Numbered from the stretch's first letter, positions 1 through 11,883 are shown. The stretch: DNA of 64,000 nt from Paramyrothecium sp. XJ0827 (GCA_020881915.1 JAJFPB010000007.1:3596001-3660000), one strand, 5' to 3'. The notes: a model not told the origin generated them from the letters alone. A program made the numbers and translations.

Positions 1-875
1 AAAGGGTCAAACCTATGGTTGTGTTTACATGTTCTGTTCTTTGTTGACAATGCTTTCTCTTTCTACTATACCTCCTCGTTGGGGGTTTTGGGGGGCCACT
101 GGTGTTCTTCTTTCTATGGACGAAACTGCCATGAAGCAGGGTGAAGGCTCCGCAGGAGGAGATTCATAGATGTTCACTGAACAAATAGAGCTTGATAGTT
201 CGTCATGGGTTATACTCAAATCGCATGGCGGGTTTCTGTCGTGGTCGGCGTGTCCGCTTTGAGGTGAAGTCGTTTGTTCATGCATGTGAATGGGGACGGA
301 AATGGGGTGAATGAAACGGGAGGCTGCATTCATTAAACACCTTGGTGGTCCGTCCGGTCTCGCGGGCCGCACTGTAGGACAGAGGAAAGGGTGAATGCAT
401 AGCAATAGGATGAATCACGGTCCTGACCTATTCTTTTTATTGTGGTCGCACCAAACTGGACAGATGTGCGTTGTGTGCCCGAATATTATCACCCTCCCTG
501 TGGACTTCCAGACACTCAATGCCTGACAAAGGAGTAGATGTTCTTGATTCCTTGGGTTTGGTCAAGGCCGTTACATCCTAAACTTTACCAAATCTCCCGA
601 GCTGTCCGCGGAACAACGAATTGTCCTGTCTTGTTACAGGAGCCCGGCATCGAACAGCTAGGTCTGAGATGGTTCCTTCGATTGCTCGACTCGAAGAGAC
701 CATGAGTTACTCTCTGCAAGATTTATTATTTAAACATCGTCGTCTTGAGGCTGGAGCAATCGTCTTTCCTGCACACCCGAACAACTCACACAAGACGACT
801 GGACGAAGCTCTTCGACACCTGACAGCCAGCCTGAACTCCTTACAAATCTTCCACCATCACCCAAATCGCGCAGA
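1..875. other. Gene-free left edge
   Basis: No reading frame here has convincing protein character. An open minus-strand frame at 25-405 is low in complexity and has no recognisable motif. The last part is presumably the promoter and leader of the small gene starting at 876. Confidence 0.4.
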
Positions 876-1316
876 ATGGATTCCCAACTCCGCCAGAAGC
901 TCCTCAACGAGTACGAGGAGCTCAAAGAGCAGTTCGCCGCCAACGACGACAACCTGTGCCGCGAGGACCTGACCCGCCTCGAGGCCCTCGTCAACGACAA
1001 ACGCCTCAACATCGCCAACTCCGTGGTCCGGCGCCTGGAGCGCAAGATGAAGGCGTGCTTCGAGCGCAACAACGCGTACGAGGGCCTCCTGAGCCTCTAC
1101 GAGGAGGCGCCCGAGCACATGGACCTGGCGCAGCTGCAGGACCTGGCGAGCCTGCACGGTAAGCTTCACCCGTCCGGGGAGGAGACCCTGGGCCAGGAGA
1201 TTGACGGCGCGGTCAGGGAGCGCGAGGCGGAGGAGGAGGAGGCGGAGGCGGAGGCAGCGGGCAAGAAGGGCCGGAAGAACAGGAGGTCGAGGAGAGCCTC
1301 GGTGTATGAGCAGTGA
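876..1316 (+). CDS. Small coiled-coil protein of unknown function
   Basis: The 146-residue protein is not recognised. It is charged and helical: residues 1-100 alternate Leu with Glu/Arg/Lys in a way typical of an alpha-helical bundle or coiled coil. The tail is a long Glu/Ala tract followed by a Lys/Arg-rich stretch (KKGRKNRRSRR), which could be a nuclear or nucleic-acid-binding tail. The frame is open upstream to 621, but I chose the ATG at 876 because the upstream codons read as low-quality sequence and this ATG opens the helical region. No signal peptide or membrane segment is visible. The codons are very GC-rich, like those of the HET gene that follows. The real-gene call rests on codon and composition character only. 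Confidence 0.6.
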   Translation: MDSQLRQKLLNEYEELKEQFAANDDNLCREDLTRLEALVNDKRLNIANSVVRRLERKMKACFERNNAYEGLLSLYEEAPEHMDLAQLQDLASLHGKLHPSGEETLGQEIDGAVREREAEEEEAEAEAAGKKGRKNRRSRRASVYEQ

Positions 1317-1652
1317 GCGAACGCGGTGGCGTGGACGATGCGATGAGCTGGGGTGCGAAGCCGTCCTGGGGAACCTCTGACATGCACGGCGCAAATACAG
1401 GTTTGACAGCTCTCTCCCTGCGATCACTGGGTTCGAGTTATGGGTTGTGAAGTTAGAGATGTAGCAGATACCCCCGTCGGTGCAGTACCACTCAGAAGTC
1501 GCGCTGGTCATGACATTTTGGAGTTGGGCTTACGGAGGTAGAGACCTGCATTTTCTTTCCTTTTTTTATTCTTTTGAGATTTCGACGATCATTTTCGTTC
1601 ATGTCGATGATAATTCCAGATCAATTTCATTCATTTCTACAGTATCACATCA
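1317..1652. other. Intergenic, convergent 3' ends
   Basis: This stretch lies between the stop of the small coiled-coil gene and the stop of the HET gene on the other strand. Its later part is T-rich, as expected of 3' untranslated and polyadenylation sequence. No gene was seen. Confidence 0.5.
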
Positions 1653-3475
1653 TTAGACAAGCGTAATGGTCTGGCTTTGATACCAGTCCGCAGTAAATAT
1701 CTCCCCCTTCATCAACCCGTGAACGTAGGCATGCCCCAGGAGCACAAACTCCCCCTCCTCGTCCGTCGGCCGGACCACGAACAGGTGCTCGCCGCCGTTG
1801 AACATGCACACCCAGTCCCCGGGGGCGGCCGTCTCGGGCACGGCGCCGTAGTAGGCGCCGCGCTGCGTGGTGGCGAGCCGGCGGTAGCGCGAGCGGCGGC
1901 GCACGGCGTCGCAGAACTCCCGCGCCATGGCCTTGACGGCGCGGGCGCTGCCCTCGCGGACGTGGAGGTGCGCGTGGAAGTAGGCGGCGTAGTCGGCCTG
2001 CGCGGGCTCCTCGTCGAAGGTGATGTCGCCGACGAGGGTGCGCCAGAAGGCGGAGAAGGGGTCCAGCCAGGCGTCGCCGTCGCTGCCGGGCCGGGCGCGG
2101 AAGCTGGCCATCTCCGCCCGCAGCCATTCCTGGCGCGCGGCGGTGGCGCGCTGGTCGTAGTTCTTGTAGAGCGGGCCGAGGGGCCGGCTGAGCGAGGCGA
2201 TGCGGTCGACCAGGCAGCCTGTGACGTCGAGCTTGGGCCCGCGCACGCGCAGCTCGGGCGTCATGAGGCCGCCGGATGCGTAGCCGCGCGCGCAGGCGGC
2301 GCCGTTGCTGCCAAAGTGCCAGGTCGACCAGTCGGGGACCCAGGAGGGAAGGGCTAAAGTTTTGGTGTGCAGGTTGCCGTACAGGATCTCCAGGCCAGGG
2401 TCGGTCTCGAGGATCCTGGTGGCCACGGCGAGGTACAGCTGCTCTGGCGTGCAAGCGTAGTCGATCTTGATCTTGACGACGTCGGCGTCGCTGGCGAGGC
2501 CGAGGACGGAGTAGACCTTGTCACGGGGGTCGGAGGCACGGAAGGGGTGGCAGCGGTTGAGGAGATCCAGGAGCTTCAGCTGGGCGCCCTGGTAGACGAT
2601 GTATCGGCGCAGGCGGCCGAGGGACGACAGGCACTCCCGCATCGAGTTGGGATCCTTGTCGGAGCCGGGCAGGAAGAACGGGGAGAGGAGGCGGTCGAAG
2701 ACAAACTGGACGATTTCCGGCATGAGTCGCCAGTCCGGCATGGGAGTCCGGCCGCAGAGCATCAGGAGGTTCTCGTTGAGCAGGAACTCTTGCGCGCACC
2801 AGCACCGGCTAGCCTGTGTAGGAACGGTTGTTGTTAGTTTGGACAGTGTTGAGCTTGAGAGAGCACGATGCGTACCCACGTCCTGAGGATGAGTGCCCTC
2901 AGGGGCTTCCAGTGGCGATTCGAGAGCGGAGGGAGGCCCAGGCTGACGAGGCCGTCGGACGAGTTCACGCGGGGGTCGGGCTTCCCGTTGAGCGCGGTGC
3001 AGTAGCGGTGCAGTGTCGTGGCGAGGCGGATGCCCTCGGCGCTGTCGTCCCTGTCGGGGCCGATGTAGGTGAGGACGCGGCTGGCGCGGCGGTAGATGGC
3101 GCCCATCATGGCGACCTGGGCCTGCAGCTCCTCGATGTCGGCCTGGTTGATGCAGGCGGCGTCGACCCAGAGCGCGCGGGCGGCGGCCCGGGACCCATCC
3201 TCGTCGTGCCTGATGTCGCGCAGGGCGTGGTGGAGGGACCTGGTGATGGAGATGGCGGTGCCGTCGTCGAGGTGCAGCAGGCTGTCCTTCACGGGGCTGC
3301 CCCACTCGTACGACAGAGCCTCGTACGAGGGGCCCGCGTCCAGGTCGACGGTCTCGAGGCGACCCGTGATGCTAGCGCTGGTGGTGCTTGAGGGGTTGAG
3401 GTGGAGGATGCGGGTTTGGCGGGGTCTCTCGAGAGGAGAGAACTCGTGAGGATTGCTGTTGACGTGCTTCCCCAT
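1653..3475 (-). CDS. HET-domain protein (heterokaryon incompatibility type)
   Basis: There are two exons, 3475-2876 and 2813-1653, joined across a 62-base GT-AG intron (2875-2814, phase 0), giving 586 residues. HET-family motifs are in the usual order: YEALSYEWGS at about 51-60, ALWVDAACINQ at about 101-111, then a RVLTYIG-like block. The intron splits the conserved W..R.W..QEF block, and splicing joins RTW to ASRCWCAQEF. The rest carries the usual variable C-terminal region with a late GDWVCMFNGG...FVVRP block. HET proteins act in fungal non-self recognition, and overexpression or activation of some leads to cell death. The specificity of this one cannot be inferred. The frame is intact and GC-rich, unlike the decayed HET copy at 16.8-18.6 kb. 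Confidence 0.9.
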
Positions 3476-4052
3476 GATAACTCATGTCCGCAATGAAGTG
3501 CCCTCAAGTTTCATTGTTGTTTCTCGGAATGTGTGCTTTTAGGTTGAAGTGTTATTGAGCTGGGATTTTGTTGTCAACATGTGCAGGTGAGGCTGAGCAC
3601 ATTGATTGAGCAGATCCATTTACCAGTTCTCGACTGTAAGCCCAGAATACGCCGATGAGAAGACATGCTGACGAGCTGAACTGACGGATGACAATCCAGT
3701 CAACACCGAAGCCCTCCGACTCAACGAGGGGCGTACAGTAGTACATAAGCTCACTTACACCAATTCCTAGGTTAGGAGTTCGTTCATTGGGCCACGGAGT
3801 TGGGATGGCATCATGCTTCAGGGTAGGCAGTCTCAGACTGGACTTCCGTGTTCGGCGGCGGTGTGGAGTTGCATCCCAAGGGCCGTTTGTGTCAAAATTG
3901 GGTCCGATTGCCACTGCCGTTATTGCCGGCCCCTGGAATCAATTTGACGATTCTAGACCGTGAGGTCTTTTCGTTCTGCATTCCTTTGGATCTGTCGATT
4001 TCCCATGTCTCTTGCATTGTCGCCGCATCTGTAGCTCGACCCCCTTCCCCCG
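3476..4052. other. Divergent promoter region, HET gene / MFS gene
   Basis: The genes on either side are transcribed away from this gap. A minus-strand frame at 3552-3914 has one hydrophobic stretch but no recognisable family. I treat it as non-coding. Confidence 0.45.
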
Positions 4053-6077
4053 ATGACCTCCGACGAAAGGACCCCGCTCATCTCCGGCCGAGACGCCGCC
4101 AAGGCGCACGGGTTCGGCGAGAGCCTTGGCCATGTTTTTGGCGTGGAGAACCGGATCCTCTTAGCCGGGTTTCTGATCACGCTGTCCTTCAGCTTCACTC
4201 AGGTTCCGTATGTGCTCGAGTTGACGTGCATCTGTCCCCGCGCTTTGCTGACTGCCGAAGCCTCTTCTACGCCTTCCATCTCATGGAGTGCGATGCCTTC
4301 TATGATACGCATCCGCCATATGAGGGCTCGGGGGACCGATGTAGTAGGGACGAGATTACGGCCGGTACGGCTTTGCAGTACAGTATCCTCGGAATGAGCA
4401 CGACAATTTGTGGTTTGTTTGACCCCTCCGGTGTCCTCCGGTGTCCGGCCCCGGAGAGGCATCCAATGCTCGGAGATTTACCATTTGGACAGGAACCATA
4501 AATCTCTTTATTGCTGGCTGGACGGTAAAGAAAATCGGCCCCAGATCAGCGCTCATGTTCCAGATATTCATGCCTGCCATTCGGGTAGCCACCCAGATTC
4601 TCGGTGTGATCGCTGGCAAGGGCACCGGAATGGCAATCATCCAGTACACACAGCTCATTACCATTCTCGGCGGACCCGTCGGCTACATGTAAGCGAAGTC
4701 GATCACGGGACGCGAAGACAACCAGGCTAATTGGTACAGCCTTATCATCAACATCATTGCGGGCGAGGTGGTTGAGCCGATGAGGCGCACAGCCGTCTTT
4801 GGAAGGCTCCAAGGCGCCATCATGCTGGGCCAGGGAATTGGATATCTGAGTAAGGACTCTCCAAAATGCCACGGACACCTTGAATTAAACACTGACCTGT
4901 ACAGCTGGTGGCATCCTTGGCGACGCCATAGACATCCAAGTCCCATTTGACGTGGCCTTTGTCTCCTTCATCGCTGCGGGCATCTTTGCACGGCTCACAC
5001 TCCCATACATATCCCCAGACTCTATGAACGACAGTAAGAAGGGCGGGCAGCAGTCTGGATTCCTGGCGCCACTGAAGATCTTGGTACCTCGCCGATTGCA
5101 ACTGGCCAACGGTTCTTTGACGAAGCATTACGGCGTGACGATCCTGTGCGCAGGCATCTTCCTTGGAGTGGTAAGTGCGTTCATGCTCGCTGTGAATCCC
5201 TTTCCTGACCCTGCTGTAGTTGGCCACCGGCTATGCGCCCATCCTCATCCAGATGTATGCCACCGCCGCCTTCGACTTCAACCAAGGGAACAACGGCTGG
5301 CTGATGGCCGAGTTTGCCATCATGCGAAGCTTCTTCCTCATCTTCCTCTTCCCACCCATCATCGGTTGGGGCCGTCGCTGGCTCACCAACCGGCCGGCCT
5401 CGACTGCGCAGGAAGACCAGCAGCGCCCGTGCGACCTGCCGACGACCACTGGGGAGTTTGATGCGACGGCAGGGGAGCAGGCAGTCGAGGAGCCCTTCGA
5501 GCCGCCACGAGCAAACGCCGACCGCGACGGCTGCGAGTTTGACCTGATTTTCCTCCGGTGGAGTCTTGTCGTGGATGGTGCTCTCACGACGGTGACTGCG
5601 TTTGCGACGCAAAGCTGGCATATTTACCTTGGTAAGCAATCCTAGTCCTGGACCGAGTAGGCGATTTCTGACTTGGCAAGCCGCCTTCCTGCTGCCTTTC
5701 GGCTCGGGATCTGCACCTGCGGCCAAGGGAGTCGTGACGCAGATGTGCTCTGACGCGCAGCGTGCCGATGCTCTCAACGCTGTCACACTCGTGGAGAACA
5801 TAGCTCGACTGGCGACGCAGGGAGCGTTTGGGTTCATCTTTGCGAGGTTGGCTGAAGCTGGCAAGGCCTATGCAACATTCTACGTCAATGCGGTAAGTCT
5901 CTTCCAGTCGTCATGCAATTGTCCAGCGCAAGGGCTGACTCGCAAATCTAGGCTGTCGCGGTGGTAGGCATGCTCGTGCTGTTGTTTTCCAACTTCCCAC
6001 CGGCTGGAAGTACGGTGATTGATCACGACGAAGGAGAGGACGATGACTTTGATGCTGACGCGCGGACTCTTGTGTGA
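4053..6077 (+). CDS. MFS membrane transporter
   Basis: Eight exons can be traced: 4053-4207, 4261-4412, 4493-4688, 4740-4849, 4905-5170, 5220-5631, 5681-5892 and 5952-6077. All junctions are GT-AG and phase-consistent, giving about 542 residues. The N-terminus is short and cytosolic, then hydrophobic segments alternate with loops as in a 12-helix major facilitator. Family-like features are the FYAFHLMECDAFY segment after helix 1, a Gly-rich helix (GGPVGY) and the QGIGYLTGGILGDAI block. A long hydrophilic loop rich in Glu/Asp/Pro separates the two halves at about residues 330-390. The C-terminus is acidic. The substrate is unknown. The HET gene and the P450 beside it do not form a recognisable biosynthetic cluster with it. 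Confidence 0.85.
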
Positions 6078-6849
6078 GGGAGCAGCTGAATGCTGCTTGC
6101 AAGGAAAAGCTCGTTTGGGCTTACTGCTTTGCCCGGCAGCCTTGAAACATTTTCCTAACAGCCACTCATCGCCAGTTTCCTCTTTTCGGCCCTTAGGTGC
6201 CCTTACGCTGTTATGAAATACCATCGACCTTGTCACGAACTACCTACGCGGGAGGGGCGTCTTTTTAACAGGCCTCGCACAGGCTGTTGACAGGGCGTTT
6301 GAAGGACTTTTAGAGGATTTTAAAAGGAAAATGTAAGCTTTGGAGGAGGTTCTCAAGCCTTTTATAACCGTCTCAAGTAAGATACCCTGTGAAAGGACTG
6401 TCAAAACATCCCCCCCCCCTCCCGCGTAGGTAGATGCTGCTTTGGATGAATTTTGGCATATCTCCTATAGAATTGCTACAAGCGAGAATGAGCCTTGCAA
6501 ATAACATCACTTACAGGTACTCCGTAGTATGCTTTTACTGTCTCTGCTCTTTTGCTCACTGGTTGCCAGGGTGCCTTGCCCTAAGTGCTTACTTATACCC
6601 ATCAATCCTTGTTCTTTGTGTAAGAACTAGAACAATATCAGACACAAGATGATTGCCATGCGGCTCCTGTCAGCTTCCGCTTACATGGAGGGCTGCAAGG
6701 TGCGGGATTACGTGGGAACTTTGAGCGAAATCAGAGCTCTGGGTAATGGGACGACATGATTTCTGTGGGTTACAGAGTCTACAAAATTCCAATCCTCTGC
6801 TTTTTGGCACGCATGAAGACATGTAAGTTTTGACATCGCTGTCTTCAAA
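6078..6849. other. Intergenic between MFS and P450 genes
   Basis: No coding frame is convincing. The stretch includes a C-run near 6411 and moderately AT-rich sequence leading into the P450 gene. Confidence 0.4.
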
Positions 6850-8529
6850 ATGGCTTTCTCGATCAATCTGCAACTTTTCGTAATCTACTGCTCATACCTT
6901 GCTATCCCATACGTCAGTCTTGGTTCCCATATATGTCTCGCGAGCGTATAAAATTGTGCTGACATTGGAATGATGCAGCTCATATCAAAGCTAGTCTATA
7001 GGGTTGTTTTCCATCCCCTCAGTAACCACCCAGGTCCTTTCCTCGCGAAGGTGACGGATGTCTACGGAGGCTATCAAGCACTGCTGAAGCGAAGCCATCT
7101 TGCCGCGTACGAAAACCATAAGAAATATGGTTCCGTCGTTAGACATGGACCGAACAGGCTAGTATTCAACACGGTGACTGCATTGCAAGGTTAGCTAGCA
7201 TTTTCCATTCCAGACGACGTGCTTGGCTAAAAGCGAGAAGACATATATAACAATCCGAGAGTAACAAAGTCCAAATTATACCTCTTGAGTAGAATGACCC
7301 CCATTGGAACGGTTTTCGACACACCAGAGGTAGACCAGCACCGCAGAAAGCGAAAGATCATTAGCCAACCAATCTCAGAAAAGGCAATGCGGACATTTGA
7401 GCCAACCTTGGTAGAGCAGGTGCAAGCACATGTCCAACAGCTACTTCGAGCATGCCGTCGAGCTGAGGCTGTCGACATGACGACGCAGTATGAGTACCTT
7501 GGCGCAGATGTCGTCGGACACCTCGCCTTCGGGTACCCACTGAAGATGCAGCTGGAGGAGACGAACCGGTGGCTGATGCGGGCATTGTCGTTCGTGAGCG
7601 TGCGAATCAACATCTATATGCAACTCCCTCGTACTGCAATCGTTGAGCCCTTGGTTAAGATACTAGGCCATTCGATTCGAGAAAAATATCGCAGCATTAT
7701 TGAGAAGATGATCAGGAGTCGAATCGGAATGCCCAAGGATGCAAAGCACGACCTTTATGCCTTTGCCGTGGATAGCATGGGCGGTGGTTCAAGCATCCGC
7801 GACAACGAGCTTTGGGCAGAAGCCTTCTTCTTCATCATGGCTGGCGGTGCAACAACGGCTACCAGCATGGCAGCTCTCTGCTTCTACTTGTCCAAGAACC
7901 CCGAATGCTACAAGAAGCTCAGTGAGGAAATAAGGTCACGGTTCAGCTCCGGGAAGGAGATCCGAGCCGGCCAGCAGCTTCAGGACTGCAAGTATCTTCG
8001 AGCTTGTATAAACGAAGCACTTCGAATGTCTCCACCCGCACCAGGAATGTTGTGGCGTGAGCAACTGCCGGCGAAAGCAGGAGAAAAGGACTCAACGCCG
8101 CTTGTCGTCGACGGTGTCACCATACCTCGGGGCACACACGTCGCCGTGAACTTGTACGCTCTTCACCACAACGAAGAGTATTTTCCCGACCCATTCAAGT
8201 TCATACCAGAGCGTTGGCTATCACTAGAGGCGGAGGATCCTACATCCCTGATGCGCAGGGCTTTTGCTCCCTTCTCTATCGGGTCCCGCTCATGTGCTGG
8301 CAAAGCCGTTGCATACCTTGAAATTAGTCTTACGTTGGCCAGCACCCTGTTCTACTTCGATTTCGAGCCTGCCCCCGGAAAGGCAGGCCAGATTGGCGCA
8401 GGTTCTAGAGAGAGAAGAGATGGCCGTAACAGGGAAGACGAGTATCAACTTTATGAGATCTTCACGGCATTCCACAATGGACCCATTTTGAAGCTCAAGG
8501 AACGGAAAGGGTTTTGCGATGATATTTAG
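6850..8529 (+). CDS. Cytochrome P450 monooxygenase
   Basis: Preferred model: three exons 6850-6912, 6979-7189 and 7241-8529, about 520 residues. The short first exon supplies a hydrophobic N-terminal anchor. It joins in phase across a 66-base intron that ends with a CTGAC branch site and GATGCAG acceptor, although the donor GTCAGT is weaker. The simpler alternative starts at the ATG at 6970 and lacks an anchor. Diagnostic P450 motifs are all present: YRVVFHPL and PGP near the N-terminus, I-helix AGGATTA, K-helix EALR, PERW, and the heme-binding loop FSIGSRSCAG with the axial Cys near residue 443. Such enzymes oxidise hydrophobic substrates at the ER with a P450 reductase. The substrate is unknown. 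Confidence 0.88.
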
Positions 8530-9034
8530 TCAGCAAAGCAGCAGGAAGTCTTGACGTATGGGGAGGGCGCTTCTCCTCATCAAAATGATATTCGTCTTAG
8601 TAGTGCTGCCTCTATCATTCTTGCAATCTGTTATAGCACGCTTTAAGCTGCCTGTTACTATGAGCAGGGTAGCTTTGTACAATAATAAAATTAAAGGCAG
8701 GATATTCATCAAAATTACCAGTCAAATAATAGGCAAACATTCCAAAACTTGAGCTTTTTATGAGAATTTGCTAAGTTTTTTTTTCCCTTTCATATACTTC
8801 ATCGAAGATTATTAGTTGATACGGACCCGGTTATTGAGCTCAGAGAGCCTATCCATGAGGAGACAAGGGAGTCTTCATTTCTTGATGTGCTCGTATTTTG
8901 TGGCACAATACTCAAATCACACTTGCTACACTCTACATTGCTTGGTTCGCCGCTCAAAATAGCGAGCTAGAATCCGTTGCTGTCAAAAGAGATAATTACC
9001 GTCTCTCAATCCTGAAAGATTGAGCGATGGGTGC
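8530..9034. other. Intergenic, convergent 3' ends
   Basis: This is AT-rich sequence between the P450 stop and the stop of the S51 peptidase gene. It contains A/T runs (for example T9 near 8776) suitable for 3' end formation. No gene was seen. Confidence 0.45.
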
Positions 9035-9892
9035 CTATTCAACTACCTTGCGCTCCTTCAGGTCATACTTGTCGCCGTTCCTGAGAAAGTAAAACAGAGA
9101 TGAAGCCTCCGGTAGGTTCTTCAACTCACTGCCCTCGCGCGACCAGAAAGTTCCGTCGTAGAAGATGACATGGCTGGCCCCAAACACCTCTGCGTCATTC
9201 TTCGACACTATCAACGCAGTGTTCTCGTCCACACTGACGCCCAGAAGATCCGGGTAGACCTTGAGGATATCGAACATGTCGAAGTGGCGGTTGCGCGCAA
9301 GCACGTGCTGGTCAATGGCAATGTCCTTCACGAAGCCGAAGCCCTCCGTGTGATCACCGATCATGATCTGGTTGTTCTTGGTGTCGCCGCGGGCGAGGAA
9401 GCTTCCTTGAATCGTGGCTCCTGCAGAAGTTCCGCCAATCGCGCCGTTGCGGTCCAGGACCGCCCAGAAGGCCTTATCCGTAAGAGTGCCGGCGTAGGCA
9501 TCGACAAGACGCCACTGTCGACCGCCTCCAAACCACACTCCTTTGGCGTCAAGCAGCGGGCGTGCGAACTCTTCCGTATCGGCGATCTTGGGATCATAGG
9601 TATGTAACACGGTCACATTCTTCACGCCAAGTCGGCGGAATGACCTCGCATGGGCTTCGTTGTTGTCGTAGTCGGGTTCGCCACCTGCGGTAGGGATTAC
9701 GACAATTGGCGCACTCTCCCCGCCGGACAAGGTAATAAAGCGTTGATATATTGAGTCGCTGAGGCTGCCACCGCCGACAATAACCAGGGTTCCATTCGCT
9801 GGACCAACGTAGGGCGAGCAAGCAGCTGCCGCTGCCAATGGCGCGGTCATGAGACCAGCTGCTATGAGAACTGCACGAACAAGATGCTTCAT
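9035..9892 (-). CDS. Secreted S51-family (cyanophycinase-like) peptidase
   Basis: A single exon of 285 residues starts at the ATG at 9892; the open frame runs upstream to 10024, but this Met begins a clean signal peptide (hydrophobic residues 5-24 with Ala-rich cleavage region). Family features are the LVIVGGGSLSD strand-turn near residue 36, the VWFGGGRQWRLVDAY block at 119-133 and the nucleophile elbow GGTSAGA with Ser156. HTYD at 97-100 and a late GVSVDENTALIV block fit the cyanophycinase/S51 fold. In bacteria the family cleaves cyanophycin; fungal secreted members have no settled substrate, so extracellular peptide hydrolysis is an inference. The frame is intact. Confidence 0.85.
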   Translation of the reverse strand: MKHLVRAVLIAAGLMTAPLAAAAACSPYVGPANGTLVIVGGGSLSDSIYQRFITLSGGESAPIVVIPTAGGEPDYDNNEAHARSFRRLGVKNVTVLHTYDPKIADTEEFARPLLDAKGVWFGGGRQWRLVDAYAGTLTDKAFWAVLDRNGAIGGTSAGATIQGSFLARGDTKNNQIMIGDHTEGFGFVKDIAIDQHVLARNRHFDMFDILKVYPDLLGVSVDENTALIVSKNDAEVFGASHVIFYDGTFWSREGSELKNLPEASSLFYFLRNGDKYDLKERKVVE

Positions 9893-10860
9893 GTTTGCTA
9901 GGTTTACAGCAAACTGTACAGCCAACTTGAAAAAGATCTCATTCCTGAGGGAACCCCCGAAGAGACGTCTCGCTTTATACGTCGATCGCGGTCTCCTCAT
10001 GCAGCCATGCCAATCATTCGCCATGACACCATAGTGGATCTCTCTGATAACGACTGCCGTTCATTGGAACTCCGCATTTCAAATCCCCCGACAGCAAATA
10101 GAACTATCGACTCAACAGAGTGGTAGAAAAACGTTTGCCATCACGCTTGACCAGGGAAGGAAGGTGGTGCTATATAGTAGTGATGTGTAAAACTGAGAGG
10201 TGGGGGTTCCGAATTACGCGCAGTTTATGAGTGACGGCTTCGAATTCATCATCAAACCATGGGAACCTTGTCCGGATAGGGATTTCGAACAGCAGCTTGG
10301 ATATCCCTTTGTGAGCGGCTGGACGAAAAAATGCGCTAGAAATCGGTGAATTAGAGAAGAGGGACTATCCAATCTTACTTCTAGGCGCCTGTCTAAAACT
10401 ATTGAAACCAGTATTCTTGATACACTGATGTCCTGGAAAGTATCATCAATTGGGGGCCTGGGCTGGTTGATCGTAATGAAATTTCTCAATTTGAGGCTGA
10501 GTAACCAGAAAATATAGTACCCGAGGTGCAGGAACGCCCGCTTCTTAATTTTATGCTCCCTCCTCTCTAGATTTGGGCCAAACTTTGTCACAAGAGTTTG
10601 AACGCATGATTAAGTTCAGGCACAGACAAGAAACTTCTCAGACTATGACTCACGTAACCTAATGGCTGAAAAATGCGCAGATAACGCCTTCAAAAAGATG
10701 TGGCCTGCCCGGAACTGTGTGTTCGATTTCCCTTTCATTCATGAGCACCTCTACATCTATCACGCTCCCACCTACAACGGCTCATACTCACAACCCTGTC
10801 ATTGTGCGAAGCCTACCAACTCCCTACCTATTTTGAAAGAATATTTACCGCGCTACTACT
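9893..10860. other. Divergent promoter region
   Basis: The gap lies between the S51 peptidase start and the 2EXR gene start. A minus-strand frame at 10214-10591 is unconvincing. No clear TATA box or gene is seen. Confidence 0.4.
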
Positions 10861-11883
10861 ATGGCCGCTTTTCATTGCTTCAAAAAGCTCCCTCTCGAGC
10901 TACGTGAGGAAATCTGGAGCCTAGCAATTCGGCCAATCTGTCGCGGCGTCCACTGGTTCGCATTACACGTCGACAATAATGGCGAGGAATCAGGGGCTTC
11001 GATAGATACCAACATCGAGCCATGGCGGGAATTTTGGAAGTATCGTCTTACTACTCCTACACATGACCAGACTTCTTTCGAGTCCAAGTCGCCGCTGGAG
11101 TCGCGTAAAGCTGATCCTGAGGCATACGACAACCCTTCAACTTACAATATTGATGGGGGCTTGTGGAATGCTTGCAAAGAATCTCGATCGGTCATGGAAC
11201 GCTACTTCGATCACCTCAACGACAAATATCTCCAGCCAACATCGGGGAGCAAAAGAAGGGGCGAGGAGGACCTAGATGTTGACCAAGAGCTGCTGTGCGC
11301 TGGAGATAAGACCATCGCCACCAGCTACTTCGTAAACAAACACGCGGCTACTCGCTACTTTACCGTCATTCCTCACTGGGATCTTTTTTGCTTTCCATCG
11401 CATAGCATCGACACCGTGGATTGGAAGAGTCTGAATTTTTCCCTCCCTTTCGCATCGACATTATTCAAGCACCAAGGCATCCTCAATATCGCGTTTATGT
11501 ACCAGCCTGAATGGGGCGAACAGGTGAAAAATGATGGGTGTTACGCAGACATCATCACTTTCTTCGAGGATTTAGCACTGGATCCTGGGGAAATTTTTAA
11601 AATCTGGTTCATTGATACCAGTCTGAAGCGACTCCCACATGGGCCGTTCGAAGATGAGACTCAGCATAAGCCTACGGTCTTTGTGGCAGCTGACCGGCGA
11701 CTAGAACAGGTCTACGATGGAGCTGGCATGTACACACCAGGCTGGGATTTCCAACGTTGGACAAAAGACGACACTATCAACTTCAACTCGATTGAGTTCG
11801 CATATCATCTGGGCCTCGCCATACGGGATCATGGAGAGCCTGGTGGCGCCAACATTGGCATTCTGGCTTGTGAATACCTATAG
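10861..11883 (+). CDS. 2EXR-domain protein
   Basis: A single exon of 340 residues begins at an ATG right before the FHCFKKLPLELREEIWSLAI block. The F..LP.ELR..IW pattern is the signature of the fungal 2EXR (F-box-like) family. The central block with WNACKESR, also typical, follows at about residues 100-106. The remainder is a mixed alpha/beta region without further known motifs. These proteins are abundant in filamentous fungi and mostly uncharacterised; a role in protein-protein interaction is presumed from the F-box-like start. The frame is intact and has no signal peptide. Confidence 0.85.
   Translation: MAAFHCFKKLPLELREEIWSLAIRPICRGVHWFALHVDNNGEESGASIDTNIEPWREFWKYRLTTPTHDQTSFESKSPLESRKADPEAYDNPSTYNIDGGLWNACKESRSVMERYFDHLNDKYLQPTSGSKRRGEEDLDVDQELLCAGDKTIATSYFVNKHAATRYFTVIPHWDLFCFPSHSIDTVDWKSLNFSLPFASTLFKHQGILNIAFMYQPEWGEQVKNDGCYADIITFFEDLALDPGEIFKIWFIDTSLKRLPHGPFEDETQHKPTVFVAADRRLEQVYDGAGMYTPGWDFQRWTKDDTINFNSIEFAYHLGLAIRDHGEPGGANIGILACEYL

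Noticed and set aside
25..405. Open minus-strand frame of 126 codons at the left edge
   Set aside because: No recognisable domain, low-complexity composition and no supporting promoter or splice signals.
3552..3914. Minus-strand frame with a hydrophobic stretch between the HET and MFS genes
   Set aside because: It fills the divergent promoter space and shows no family motif; probably chance.
6946..6956. TATAAA word as the TATA box of the P450
   Set aside because: It is only about 20 bases before the ATG at 6970 and falls inside the probable first intron.
4053..9892. A secondary-metabolite cluster of MFS, P450 and S51 peptidase
   Set aside because: No backbone synthase, terpene cyclase or precursor gene lies among them, and the orientations are mixed. 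Adjacency alone is weak evidence.
10214..10591. Minus-strand frame of 125 codons
   Set aside because: No domain and no signal peptide. Sequence character resembles non-coding AT-rich DNA.
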